Below are positions 11,452 through 21,039 of a stretch of DNA of 64,000 bases, piece after piece. The stretch spans positions 106,886,198-106,950,197 of the forward strand of contig OX377202.1 in assembly GCA_947396885.1 (NCBI GenBank). Direction: 5' to 3'. The DNA is from Heligmosomoides polygyrus polygyrus (taxonomy: Eukaryota; Nematoda; Chromadorea; Rhabditida; Heligmosomidae). Position numbers and translations under genes: made by a program. Under the pieces are notes generated by a model. The model was not told where the DNA came from. It worked only from the letters and a program-made list of their open reading frames with translations, and made no database searches. Within the stretch, counting starts at the first letter, position 1. Every line of letters begins with the position of its first letter.

Positions 11452-11586
11452 GGAGATTCATACTTCAGACGACAGGCAACGCGGCATCATAGAAGCTGCC
11501 CGATTATCGATTCTGCGGCGCTGATAATCGATAATCGGGCAGCTGTCACAGCACCGCGCCGCTCCGCGGCAAAAGTATAAATTCTG
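11452..11586. repeat. Foldback element related to families A/B
   Basis: TTCATACTT at the left and AAGTATAAA at the right frame a palindromic core in which GCTGCCCGATTATCGAT is mirrored by ATCGATAATCGGGCAGC. Confidence 0.7.
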
Positions 11587-11629
11587 CCTTACTGGGTCAA
11601 TTGTGACGTCCGATCAAACTCGAAAAGAT

Positions 11630-12649
11630 TCAAAAGCATTTGAAAAAGCGAGTAGAAATCACATTTCTCCTCCTGGGACACGTCGTGGATAGCTGGCTTC
11701 GGGTGATAGGGCACGTTACGGCAGTCACAATGAAGATCAGACACCCTTCGACTGAATAGATGATCGTCTGGAAGAAAACGACGGTTTTCGCTCGATTCAT
11801 GTATGGATCAACGCAGCGGATAAATTGCGTTAAAGACGCGGTTTAACGCCTAAAGGCGGCGTTTACACTTCTGACGGTGGGCGGAGCTCGCTCATGGGCG
11901 GGACTCTTAAGAGGTGACGAACGTGCAAGACTCCGCCCACTTGCAGCAGCTTGTATGGCTATGAAAATACTAATCATGCAGTACTATTCATGAAAAATCT
12001 CACCAGACTACTGTAGTTGAGCAGAGGCACCATAGTTTCATGTTCGACGATCGCTATGACTACGGTAGAGATCAGAGTGATAGTCGAGACGGCCATAATA
12101 CATAAAACGGTTTTCTTCGCCGTATTCACACACTCGACGACTTCCTCTGCTAAATGCACAATTTTTGCGTAAAAATTTAGGCACTTGTCGATAATGTGGC
12201 CTACATAGGGAGGAAGAGGGTGCGCCAGATCAATCAGGCAGCATCAACCGGCGTAAAAGTCAGCGGGAGTGTATTCGGTCGGTGCTTTGATTGGCTGCGG
12301 CTGGTGTCGCCGACCGGCCACCATGTAGGCCATATTAGTGACTTGCATCTACATTTGACTCCCGATGACAGAGTGGCCCAAAGCGTACCTTTAGGCTTGT
12401 AGATGTAGATCACAACGATAATCGCGACGGTGGCGATGGCGTAGAAGAGATAGATAGCGGCAGCAGCGATGACGCTATCACTGGACGATATGAACGAGGC
12501 GTGGCACGGATTCCATTGTGCTGTCGGACTGAAGGTGAGCATCAGCTCCGCCGCTCCACAGAACAACGCGTTCACTATTGTGCAGACCACTATGATGGTC
12601 GTGTTGTATCTGGAAGCGTAGCGACTAGTTCGCCAGTGGTTATTGTCAG
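11630..12649 (-). CDS. Multi-pass membrane protein, serpentine-receptor-like; three 3' exons
   Basis: Three exons read in consistent phase on the minus strand: 12649-12389, 12149-12004 and 11767-11630, ending in TGA. The donors are GGTACGC and GGTGAGA; the acceptors are GTCAG, TTTAG and TTCCAG. The predicted 181-residue C-terminal part has four hydrophobic segments, near residues 17-38 (TTIIVVCTIVNALFCGAAEL), 58-83 (IAAAAIYLFYAIATVAIIVV), 101-120 (LCIMAVSTITLISTVVIAIV) and 136-155 (IIYSVEGCLIFIVTAVT). Number, spacing and a short basic tail fit TM4-TM7 of a nematode chemoreceptor, which would sit in the ciliary membrane of sensory neurons; the subfamily is not recognisable. Upstream exons are not identified, so this may be a relic or a gene with a distant 5' end. 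Intron 12150-12388 is almost filled by a MITE. Confidence 0.55.
12186..12354. mobile_element. Foldback family D MITE inside a receptor intron
   Basis: The ends GTCGATAATGTGGCCTACAT and ATGTAGGCCATATTAGTGAC are imperfect inverted repeats. A second copy with the same ends lies at 27862-28034. It occupies most of the 239-bp intron of the receptor-like gene. Confidence 0.75.
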
Positions 12650-12790
12650 CTGACTTCACTCAAATTCAACAATTCTGCGCACAGTTTATACCAGAGCTTA
12701 TGTATAGATTTATTCGGTTTCAGTGAGAAACCGGTTATAAATAGCCGTTGGGCTATTCATTGTTTGATTGAGTTTCATGTGGGTTCATAG

Positions 12791-12927
12791 TTAGGCCCCG
12801 TTTATACTTCGACTCCGAGCGACGCGACGCCACAGTGGCCATAATGATTGAGCGACGCGATCGATCAATTTGGCCACACTACGTGGCAGGAATCACGAAT
12901 CGGCGTCGGAAGTATAAACGGGGCTCA
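12791..12927. repeat. Foldback family A copy
   Basis: TTAGGCCCCGTTTATACTTC is mirrored by GGAAGTATAAACGGGGCTCA. The core has GGCCATAATGATTGAGCGAC and its complement. Confidence 0.85.
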
Positions 12928-13003
12928 CGGGATGCGAGCAAGGATACGCGCGCGCAGCCATGCGTTGCGGTCGCGGTGCGACGCAGCAGCGACGGTCACC
13001 TCC

Positions 13004-13143
13004 TAAGGCCCGGTTTATACTTCGTCGCGGCGCGACGCGACGCCACGTATAGTGGCCATATTGATTGTGCGACGCGATCGATCAATTTGGCCTCATTGCG
13101 TGGCCATCGCGTTGCGCCGCGACGAAGTATAAACCGGGCCTAA
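13004..13143. repeat. Foldback family A copy
   Basis: TAAGGCCCGGTTTATACTTC is mirrored exactly by GAAGTATAAACCGGGCCTAA. The arms are close to perfect, suggesting recent origin. Closest relative in the window is 37137-37276 (CGTCGCGGCGCGA subtype). Confidence 0.88.
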
Positions 13144-13436
13144 GAGAATTTAAGACAAACTGCATGCATACCGAACTGTAGTTCGATATTCTTTGTAATC
13201 TAAAGGTTCTACTAGTCGCATAGAAGAACTGTAGATGTAATCGTCCTCAGCACTTTTCCCGATTTTTCGGAATGTTAAATGTTCCGATATGGCAATATTG
13301 GCTCACCTATATAAGTCATACGTATTGCTCCACTGGGAAAATTGCTCGCCCTTATGGAGCCCCAGAACAAGAAACTATGTGCTCAAAATCGAGAAAAGAA
13401 GAAAACAGAAAGAAGTTAGTTACAGAAGTTTTCTAC

Positions 13437-13663
13437 AAGGCTTTTATAGTACCAATTCAAATCAGTTTCTTTAAGCCTCAAGTGGCTGGTATCGAGGAGT
13501 AAGCTGTCACAACGATGTTTTGTTGCGATCAAAACTTTTGGCGCCTGGCGGGACTCGAACCCGCACCTCCCTCTGACCGGGCGGGAATGCTCTACGCCTT
13601 TACACCACCGGCGCCGTTTGATCGAACGCACATCCAAAACTTCTAGCGCCAGGCGGGACTCTG
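13437..13663 (-). mobile_element. tRNA-derived SINE, minus orientation
   Basis: Read on the minus strand, the 5' part resembles a tRNA: GCGCCGGTGGTGTAAAGG with an A-box-like TGGTGTAAAGG, and a T-arm GCGGGTTCGAGTCCCGC containing the B box. The anticodon arm does not fold normally. A body with TTTTGATCGCAACAAAACAT and CCACTTGAGGCTTAAAGAAA follows. Copies at 13664-13905, 13941-14140 and 19977-20215 share head and body. Confidence 0.75.
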
Positions 13664-13905
13664 ATATCAGCGGCCAGGTCATCCCGGATACGGGTGAGTG
13701 CTGATCGGTCCCACGAGGTGTGGATGTTGCGTTCGATCAAACGGCGCCGGCGGTGTAATGGCGTAGAGAATTCCCGCCCGGTCAGAGGGAGGTGAGGGTT
13801 CGAGTCCCGCCTGGCGCTAGAAGTTTTGATCGCAACAAAACATCGTTGTAATAGCTTACTTCCTCGATACCAGCCACTTGAGGCTTAAAGAAACTGATTT
13901 GAATT
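13664..13905 (+). mobile_element. tRNA-derived SINE, plus orientation
   Basis: Same family as 13437-13663, joined head to head with it. The tRNA-like part at about 13740-13820 has GGTGTAATGGCGTAGAG and GAGGGTTCGAGTCCCGCC. An extra 5' segment (TGATATCAGCGGCCAGGTC, CCCGGATACGGGTGAG) precedes it. Confidence 0.75.
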
Positions 13906-13940
13906 GTTTCTATCAAGGCCATCAGCTTAACTGGTTCCAT

Positions 13941-14140
13941 GCTGATATAAGCGGCCGGCTCATCCCGGATACGGGTGAGTACTGATCGGTCCCACGAGAT
14001 GTGGATGTTGCGTTCGATCAAACGGCGCCGGTGGTGCATGGCGTAGAGCATTCCATGGCGTAGAGCGGTTAGGGGGGTGCGGGTTCGAGTTCCACCTGGC
14101 GCTAGAAGTTTTGATCGCAACAAAACATCGTTGTGACAGC
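13941..14140 (+). mobile_element. tRNA-derived SINE, plus orientation
   Basis: Third copy, with TGATATAAGCGGCCGGCTC, the A-box region GGTGGTGCATGG, the B box GGGTTCGAGTTCC and the GATCGCAACAAAACATCG body. The tRNA-like segment carries an internal duplication of ATGGCGTAGAGC. Confidence 0.7.
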
Positions 14141-14296
14141 TTTTATAGTACCGTTGTACGATTCCTACGAATCGCCATCTCCTTGCTAGGTACGAAAATC
14201 GTCTGAAGTTTTTTAGACTTCTGCCACTTCAAGTCCGAAGGACAATATCAGACCTGGTCTTTTGCTTTGGCATCATCAGGAACGAGGTGAATCTCT

Positions 14297-14755
14297 CAGC
14301 GAGGAAGTACTGGGTTTTTCGACCCGTTAGTTCAAGACGAAATGGATTCTGCATCTCTGACCGTAGAATTCAGCGCGCCAGTGGAGACAAGGTGTTCAAT
14401 ATTGTGTTTTACCGGTGTTCTAGATGGTTCTGTCTCTTACCCATTGACGTCTTCCAGGTCCTGTCGGGCTCCGTGTTCACACGCGGGTTGGTTGACTCTT
14501 GCCTTTCGGGGTGATTTCAATTTCAATGAGAAGTGCTTTTAACATTCTGTTTTTTAGCGATCCGATGGATCTTCCTCTCAGGGATCGTCAACCACCCATT
14601 AAATGCTGCCATTCTTCTGTCAGGCCTAGTACTGGAGCAATTGGTTCTTTTCGTAGCGATGCGTGTTTCAAAAACTGAATCCCTGTTTTCTTCTTCGTCT
14701 TCACATTGTTTAATAAATGTTTGTTTCCTTCCAGAACTAGCGCGGCCCTAAAATT
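14297..14755 (+). CDS. Possible exons of an unrecognised protein
   Basis: An open frame after a CTCTCAG acceptor-like site reads GSTGFFDPLVQDEMDSASLT then VEFSAPVETRCSILCFTGVL and stays open to about 14540. A second possible exon follows a strong TTTTTTAG acceptor at about 14560 (DPMDLPLRDRQPPIKCCHS in one frame, a hydrophobic NAAILLSGLVLEQLVLFVA in another). Phases cannot be settled by eye and no family is recognised. The neighbouring segment 14800-15085 has a diverged paralogue in this window, which slightly favours a real gene here. Confidence 0.25.
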
Positions 14756-14799
14756 GGAGCCTATCTTCCTTTTCCCTTCACCTTGTTCCTCGAGTCATT

Positions 14800-15085
14800 A
14801 TGCCTGCTCTGATTATTTTTTCTGACGTTAGTGACTGCCCAGATGCTAGATACGGAGGAGTTCATGTAACCATCAGATATGTTTATTCGTTAATCAAATA
14901 TTTGTTTTTTTTCCAGATACACACTATCGTCTTTACGTCCCAACAATGTTTTATTGCAAGTTCGGTTAGGCCAATTCGGTCCCTATGGAAGCAGCATTGA
15001 ATGGAGGCGTAACGACGGCCTAGGTTTGACCGGAATTAATACTGGACTTCTAGATGCTTCCTTCTTCTTAGCTGCTCGAAAGTGA
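14800..15085 (+). CDS. Unrecognised small protein, copy 1 of a paralogous pair
   Basis: The 3' exon, 14917-15085, follows a TTTTTTTTCCAG acceptor and ends in TGA. It encodes 55 residues ending in SSIEWRRNDGLGLTGI then NTGLLDASFFLAARK. The minus-strand copy at 23870-24185 aligns without gaps over this exon and keeps YGS-LEW-RN-GLG-TGI and the AARK stop. An upstream ATG at 14800 aligns with a signal-peptide-like start in copy 2, but here the first exon seems frameshifted and its donor does not match the downstream phase. Copy 1 is therefore either mis-modelled or a decaying gene. Confidence 0.35.
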
Positions 15086-15439
15086 TATCCTCATTCATTC
15101 GGAATCACGCCGTAGCTATACTGATTGACTAACCGAGATTTGCATGGATACACCGCAATCAAAGTACTTGATTTAATTATATTACATGAAATGGACATAT
15201 TACTGTTATTCTCATTGTTCACCCTCTTTATACTTGGGCTTCTAATGGTAGCACATTACTAAAAAATACGAAATTGCTTTTTTACGCTCTTTTTTATAAG
15301 CTCACTCAAGGTGCACTTATAAACAAATGAATAAACAAACTGGAAGTAGGGTTTTAGGTCCATTTTAGATTGAGTACTTAGCACATTTATCGCCAGTGTG
15401 TCGTATATGTGTATTGTAGAATAATTTTAGTTATATAAT
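15086..15439. other. No gene recognised
   Basis: AT-leaning sequence with an AATAAACAAAC stretch at about 15330. Similarity to the minus-strand copy near 23.9 kb fades after about 15150. Confidence 0.5.
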
Positions 15440-15461
15440 GGTTTAATTACCCAAGTTTGAG
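15440..15461 (+). ncRNA. Perfect SL1 spliced-leader sequence, probably a pseudogene
   Basis: All 22 nt of the canonical nematode SL1 are present (GGTTTAATTACCCAAG followed by TTTGAG) and are followed by GT, as in an SL RNA gene. The next 100 nt contain no clear Sm-binding site (AATTTTTG-like), and no proximal element is evident upstream. I infer an SL RNA pseudogene or the 5' end of a retrocopied trans-spliced RNA rather than a working SL gene. Confidence 0.7.
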
Positions 15462-15544
15462 GTATACTTCAAGAGACAGCTGGCAACATAAACAACTCGG
15501 TCAACCTGTCCACCACAGGACGCACGCAAGTTGAGTATTGGTAG

Positions 15545-15945
15545 TAATTGATTCCCAACTCGGACACTGGGTCACCACGGGCCGCACAACCAGTTGCTAT
15601 TAGGGTGGAAACCTGTTGCTACGTATATACATATATATACATATGTAAATACGTAGTATATACCTACTTATATACGTATGCACATATATATGTAGGTACG
15701 AGCTGGATATACGTGGATATATGGCTTCACAAGAATCGGGGGTGCGAAGGCGACTATCCTGCAACACTCTAGCAACAGGAGCCGACCCTTAAACCCACCC
15801 ACAGGAGTGTCAACGGAGTGCAGGTAATCGCACCGGGCCCCATCATCTGGCCAGTCGGCGCAGCCCGCCACTCCCACTGCAACAGGTTTCCACCCCAATA
15901 GCAAGTGGTTGTTCGGCCCGGGTTCAGCGAGTGCCAGAGAAAGGA
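15545..15945. repeat. Foldback element with TA-rich microsatellite centre
   Basis: GGTGGAAACCTGTTGC at 15604 is mirrored by GCAACAGGTTTCCACC near 15879, and GGCCGCACAACCAGTTGCTA by TAGCAAGTGGTTGTTCGGCC. The spacer contains TATATACATATATATACATA and similar repeats (15625-15700). Confidence 0.75.
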
Positions 15946-16384
15946 CGTAGCAATTAACCTAAAGCAATGATGTGTGTCATTTAAAAACGCTTCTAATCAA
16001 GTAAATCGCTACATGCAAGTAATTTACGTAAAATTGTACAGCAAGTTACATAAAGATAGCAAGTAACTTACTTAGTTAGTGAATCTTGCAGATAACTTAC
16101 TTTATTTTTAGTCTCACAAGTACTTTGCCAATTTTTAAATACCACACTTAATGCCACTTTAATGCCATAGTGACCACGCTACAATTGCCTTTGAAATTAC
16201 TTGTTGCGTAGATCAACGGGCCATTATTTCGAAATGGATAAGAGATTTCAAAAAGGCTGATTTTATCAAAATTGGAGAACAACTAATTGACAGCACTCTT
16301 AGTCTATTATTAGTCTACATTGACTAGGTTGGCGCTTTTGGCGTTTAAATAATGTCGAAGAAATGTATGAAACACTGCTTCTTA
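15946..16384. other. No gene recognised
   Basis: Contains a short cluster of AAGTAACTTAC-like motifs (16015-16095), otherwise nondescript. Confidence 0.45.
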
Positions 16385-16402
16385 TCCTACACTATGTCAT
16401 AG

Positions 16403-16660
16403 ATGGCGCAAAGCAAGAAAGAGGGGGGCAGCCCATCCGTACTCAAACACAAGTACGAGGTGACACGGCACTGCCCACGTGTGAACGAGTTTTTACCCGT
16501 TTGGTTGGCCCGTGACGTACCGTTGGCCTGGGCCTCTCTCGTTACAACCCGCATTACACGAACGTACGCGTCAGTTTGCGTACCATGTGGGAAATTCCAC
16601 GTCACATATTCGACTGCTACAGTCAAGGCGGTCGAAGCCCATGAGCTGCCCACCCCCTCC
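16403..16660. repeat. Dispersed repeat shared with 48305-48450
   Basis: Blocks such as GTACGCGT, GGGAAATTCCACGTCAC, CGACTGCTA and GTCAAGGCGGTCGAAGCC occur in the same order at both places, with a longer interior here. The open frames on both strands look secondary. Confidence 0.6.
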
Positions 16661-16744
16661 TTTCATTGCGTCTTATGGATCCATATGTGCCAAGGAGGTT
16701 AGTTGAACCGAATCGCGAGGTCGTTCCAGACTATCTGGCTGGGA

Positions 16745-18230
16745 TGAAACTTCGTCAAACTATAATACTTTATGGAACAAGGATACTCATTCCGATCGGA
16801 AGGAAGATTGGGCTGAGTATCTATTTTCCGGCAGAAAATTGGACAAAGTGCTTTCACAGCATAATCTTTATACTGAAAAGAAATCCATTTTCTCAAAGGA
16901 CAAGCCAGCTTTTTATAGATATATCGCTTCCCGTACAGAAAGGGATAACTTTATTTCAACTCTAAGAAATGAAGAGGATGCCTCTATTTCCTCAGCTTGT
17001 GCTAAAGCTAACCTTCTTGCAAAGGAGCTTCAGAAGGTCTTTAACCAATCCGCTTGAAGTAGCCCCCTCCGGGTTTTCCCCTCCCAAGACGATAAATTAC
17101 CCAGTTCTCCCAAATAAGACCTCATAGTTCCGTAAGGAGGAGATTTTCGACGTAGTAACCAAAGGCCTAGTCTTTCTCAGCGTCCCCGGATCTTCTGCCG
17201 TTAACGTTTACCAAACAAGTGGCGGCTTGTATTCCTTATCCATTGGGAGTAATTTTCAATTCTAGATCTATGAGAGCTGAGGTTCCTACGAAATGGAAAC
17301 ATACCTTCATTACGCGAATTCGCAAAAAGCCACCATTCAATCAACCGGGTAATTACCGGCCTGTCAGTATAACCTCTGTATTCGTTAGAGCTTTTGAAAA
17401 GATTGTAAAGAAACACATGCTGGATCATATTGAAGAGCATAACATCATCTCTAAGGACCAGTTTGGTTTTCTGAAACAACGCTCGGTGGAAACAGCTGTT
17501 CTTTCTGCTCTAAACGAGTGAACTAAATCCATAAACCGTAGAAAACGCACTGACAGTATGTTTTTCGAGTTTTCAAAAGCTTTCGAGAAGGTTCCTACGG
17601 AAAAAATTATTGTCTAAGATGGGAATGGTAGGTATCCACTCTATGATTGTAGAGTAGACAAAGACTTTTCTCTCGGGCAGGACCTATCAGGTCAGAGTAG
17701 GAGTAGAATAATCATCGGAATACTTTTCCCCCAGTGAATTTCCACAGGGGGAAAAATATTCCGATGATTGGAGTAATCTTCGACAGGGTGGAGTAATCTT
17801 ACCATTACTTTTTCTTTTATACACGTATGAGATACCCGATTCATTTCAAAGCTTTGAAGTTTCTTGTAAAATGTACGCGGACGATATAAAAATGTACAAA
17901 GAAATCGAGAATCAAGGATCTTCCTACGATGTCCAAGCAGCTATAAATTTTGTCGAAAAATGGGCAAACATCTGAGAACTACCCCCTTCTGAGGCTAAAA
18001 AATCGAGTGCTTTGCCGCACAGTCAAAATCTCAAAGACACTGCCCAACCTACACACTCAATGGATCAGTTTTAGAATTTACAATTTGTTTAAGGTACTGG
18101 AAACCAACGGCTAACATACTCTTGCGAAAGCCTACAAATCTTACTAAAGCCCATTGTAGAATGTGGTGCTCCAGTTTTCACTACTTGTTAAAAGAAAGAC
18201 ATAAAACTCCTTCAGAATGTTCAGAATAAT
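16745..18230 (+). pseudogene. CR1/Jockey-like LINE reverse transcriptase, heavily broken
   Basis: Plus-strand frames give pieces of a non-LTR ORF2 in the right order. There is a pre-RT segment with SFSKDKPAFYRYI-like sequence (about 16885), then PTKWKHTFITRI (about 17287), NYRPVSITSVFVRAFEKIV (about 17352), ISKDQFGFLKQRS (about 17449), FFEFSKAFEKVP (about 17562), GGVILPLLFLLYTYEIPDSF (about 17785) and YADD at 17874-17885. Several stops and frameshifts separate them, and a hairpin-forming insert sits before GGVILPLL. The endonuclease and 3' end are not recognised. It is a long-dead copy, older than the RTE at the window start. Confidence 0.85.
17709..17779. repeat. Perfect-looking hairpin inside the LINE RT
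   Basis: AATCATCGGAATA..TTTTCCCCC and its complement GGGGGAAAAATATTCCGATG flank a spacer of about 22 nt. It interrupts the codons just before the QGSVLSP-like motif, and GGAGTA/GGAGTAATC sequences lie on both sides. Confidence 0.7.
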
Positions 18231-18300
18231 TCAGCCGTAAGCTTTTTCTGAAATTTCATGGTCTGAGTTATGACAATATTCCGAGTGGGTCTGGCAGGGC

Positions 18301-19633
18301 TAACCAGGATACTATCACAACGGTAGGTCGGAACGGCCCAAGTTGTATATGGGCAGAACTGCCTCTCCCTGGGAAGTAACAAACTGCAGGTATCTCGACC
18401 CCAATACATCTCTGCGCAGAGTTAGGGGCGACGGAAGTCGCGTGTTGGCGCCCTGTTGATTCACGTGCTCCACAGCTGACGGGCGCGCGCGGGATGAGGG
18501 CTCGTATCGCGACTCAGCGCAGTGCACAGGTGGCATAGTAGGGAAGAGCTTGGGCTCGTGAACGAGGGGTCGGAGGTTTGGATCCCGCAGACTGCGTCTG
18601 TTTTGCACTTTTGCGAAATCCATGTTTATCATACAGGTAATCCACCTAGGGGTATTATAGTGTGTTATAGGGCATGTTTACATATAACATATGCTTCAAA
18701 CTACAGATTAGCTAACATGTTCCCTTCTCTGTGTGTCACTTATTTTAAGCCTATTTTGTGTGAAGCTATGGTTATGTAACGATAGATATTTTGTGGTATT
18801 AAAAAGTTCCGACTCCACCGACAAGACTTTGGTCAAAAAAATTTTTCGCTGAAACTTTGTCTATGGGGGAGGGAGGTATTTGGGGTGCTGATCACGAATC
18901 TGACATACGTTTTTCACGATTCGGTCGGAGGCCACCCATACCGTTAACAAGGGTGGTCCGGGCAGGGTCACCGATTTCGTTGAAACTTTGTCTAGGGGGT
19001 TAATTGGGGTGCTGATCACGAATCTGACATCCGTTTTTCACGATTCTGTCTATACCTGCCATCACCGGCAGAAACTTTAGGAATGTAATCCTACGCCTTC
19101 CTGTATCTATATTATCCAGCCGAATCGTGAAGAACGGATGTCAGGTTCGTGATCAGCACCCCAAATAACCCCCCCCCTAGACAAAGTTTCAGCGAAGTCG
19201 GTGACCCTGCCTGGACCACCCTTGTTAACGGTATGGGTGGCATGTTATATGTAAACATGCTCTATAACACACTATAATACCCCTAGGTGGATTACCTATA
19301 TGATAAACATGGATTTTGTAAAAGTGCAAAACAAGCGCAGTCTGTGGGATCCAAACCCTCGGCCCCCCGCTCACGAGCCCGAGCGCTTCCCTACTAGACC
19401 ACCTGTGCACTGCTCAGAGTCGCGATACGAGCCCTCATCCCGCCCGCGCCCGTCAGCTGTGGAGCACGTGAATCAACAGGGTGCCAACAGGCGGCTTCCG
19501 TCGCCCCTAACTCTGCGCAGAGTTGTATTGGGGTCGAGATACCTGCAGTTTGTTACTACCCAGAGAGAGGCGGTTCTGCCCATATACAACACTTGGGCCG
19601 TTCCGACCTACCGTTGAGATAGTATCCTGGTAA
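18301..19633. repeat. Large inverted repeat with tRNA-like arms
   Basis: The left arm (18301-18690) and right arm (19240-19633) are reverse complements at high similarity. They share ATACTATC at the outer ends and CCTAGGTGGATTACCT near the inner ends. Each arm contains a tRNA-like segment: A box TGGCATAGTAGG or TGGTCTAGTAGG, B box GGTTTGGATCC. The spacer carries its own repeat (GTGCTGATCACGAATCTGAC at about 18895 and 19008, inverted at about 19140). The left arm reads tRNA-like on plus, the right on minus. Confidence 0.8.
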
Positions 19634-19859
19634 GATGCTTGGTCGTTGACCCGATTGGGTTTTTTGGTGCCCTTTTGACAAATTACAGAAGAGGGGCATC
19701 TCAGACTATACTTGCCAATCCCAAGGCCGAAAGGGAGGTCAAGTTTCCTCATTTACAGGGGCATCAGGGAGCTTGCTCTCTGATAATGAGAACATTGTCA
19801 ACATGTCACTGTCTTCTTTCAAACGTCTGATTGCACTAAGGTTTCGTTAGGCTTGTTTT

Positions 19860-20215
19860 GTTTTGTTATCGCAACAAAACATCCTGTAGCAACATGTAGC
19901 CTCTCTACCAGCCGCTCAAGGCTTAAGCAAATGTGTTAGGGCATTGTTACTAGTAAGGTCTTCAGCTGAACCGGTTCCATGCTGATATCAGCGGCCGGCC
20001 CAACCCCGTATCACGGGTGGGTGCTGACGGACCTCGAGGATATCGCGGATGTTACGTGCGGTCAAACAGCGCCGGTAGTGTAAGGCGAACATCGTTGCCC
20101 GGAAAGCAGAAGATGCGGGTTCGAGTCCCGCCTGGCGCAAGGGTTTTGATCGCAACAAAACATTCTGTTACAACATATTGCCTCTCTTCCAGCCGCTCAA
20201 GGCTTAAGCAAATGT
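19860..20215 (+). mobile_element. SINE 3' fragment followed by a full SINE copy
   Basis: 19865-19975 is a body-only fragment (ATCGCAACAAAACATCC, CCGCTCAAGGCTTAAGC). 19977-20215 is a full copy with TGATATCAGCGGCCGGC, the A-box region GGTAGTGTAAGG, the B box GGGTTCGAGTCCC and the same body again. It is a head-to-tail pair of the 13.4-14.1 kb family with slightly different body sequence, so a sub-family. Confidence 0.75.
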
Positions 20216-20317
20216 GGTAAGACATTGTTTTGTTTTGTTTGTTTCTTTCTTGCTCAGTCACGCAGTTCTTTATACTTAATTTAGCATGTCATTTCTACAA
20301 TTTTTCCGCAAGTGATT

Positions 20318-20372
20318 ATGATCTGTGCCTTGTAATAAATAAACAAATAAACAAATAAATCAATAAATATGA
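20318..20372 (+). repeat. LINE/SINE 3' tail with (AATAAAC)n
   Basis: TGCCTTGTAATAAATAAACA followed by AATAAACAAATAAATCAATA looks like the simple-repeat tail of a non-LTR element. It may close the SINE pair upstream. Confidence 0.5.
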
Positions 20373-20660
20373 TGCCTTCTTAACGTCATCCTCTGAAGAA
20401 GAGGGCTTTCTGAGTGCTCAGGAGTAGTGTGAGACCCAACTGCGTCAAATTAGTAGAGGAGATAGAAGTGGTGAAGTTCAGTTATGGGTTGGAGTAAACA
20501 TAGTCAAGTGACGGTTTTAACTTATTAAGTGATGGTGAAAAAGGATGTGTTCCACATGGTGCAACAGCGTAGGTCAGCATCATTTCTCGCCTAGGTGGCC
20601 AAATTCGTGGGTAGAAGAGGGTCTGCCATCAAGAGGTCTTTTCACAACAATAACACTTAC
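20373..20660. other. No gene recognised
   Basis: Non-repetitive sequence downstream (on minus) of the membrane exon. It is presumably intron. Confidence 0.4.
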
Positions 20661-20920
20661 CCTGGGAAGAAAGAGAATCCATAGCCAACAAGGGCAGCAT
20701 CGTTCAGATTCTGACAGAGCAGGAAGATGAGAATTGGCGTGAAAGACGTACAGTCCAGTAGACCATCGTGAATAGAATCTCCAAAACTCAGAAACAGCGA
20801 CACCAACGCAAATCCAAGCGACGAGAACAAATAGAAGTTGAAGTACGGGTTTCCTGAAATGATTGTCGCGATTATCTGAGCAAAACTATATGCACGGACA
20901 GCTACAAAGTTGGCGAGGAG
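20661..20920 (-). CDS. Internal exon of a multi-pass membrane protein
   Basis: Minus-strand exon after a CCACACAG acceptor, ending GG before a perfect GTAAGTG donor. It encodes 86 residues beginning LLANFVAVRAYSFAQIIATI, then GNPYFNFYLFSSLGFALVSL and FTPILIFLLCQNLNDAALVG. Three hydrophobic segments suggest a transporter or receptor; I cannot name the family. Alternative acceptors inside (GCTCAG at 20876, TTTCAG at 20854) keep the same frame. The flanking exons are not found with confidence. The perfect donor and the long stop-free hydrophobic frame support it. Confidence 0.5.
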
Positions 20921-21039
20921 CTGTGTGGGCTTTTAAGACGCCTCAAACAATACTTTAAAATCTGAATTCAGCAGCTGATCATGGGCTTCAGAAGGCCGAA
21001 TCTATCTATCTATACCTTTATCTAGCTGTTTGTTTTCAG

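Noticed and set aside
13540..13620. tRNA gene on the minus strand
   Set aside because: T arm and boxes are good, but the D and anticodon arms do not fold and the sequence is the head of a repeated SINE.
15440..15560. Functional SL1 RNA gene
   Set aside because: The leader is perfect, but no Sm site or third stem-loop pattern is visible in the next 100 nt. Kept as an SL sequence only.
16387..16702. Paired about 90-100 residue frames on both strands
   Set aside because: The DNA is a dispersed repeat also at 48.3 kb, and the frames are not conserved between the copies.
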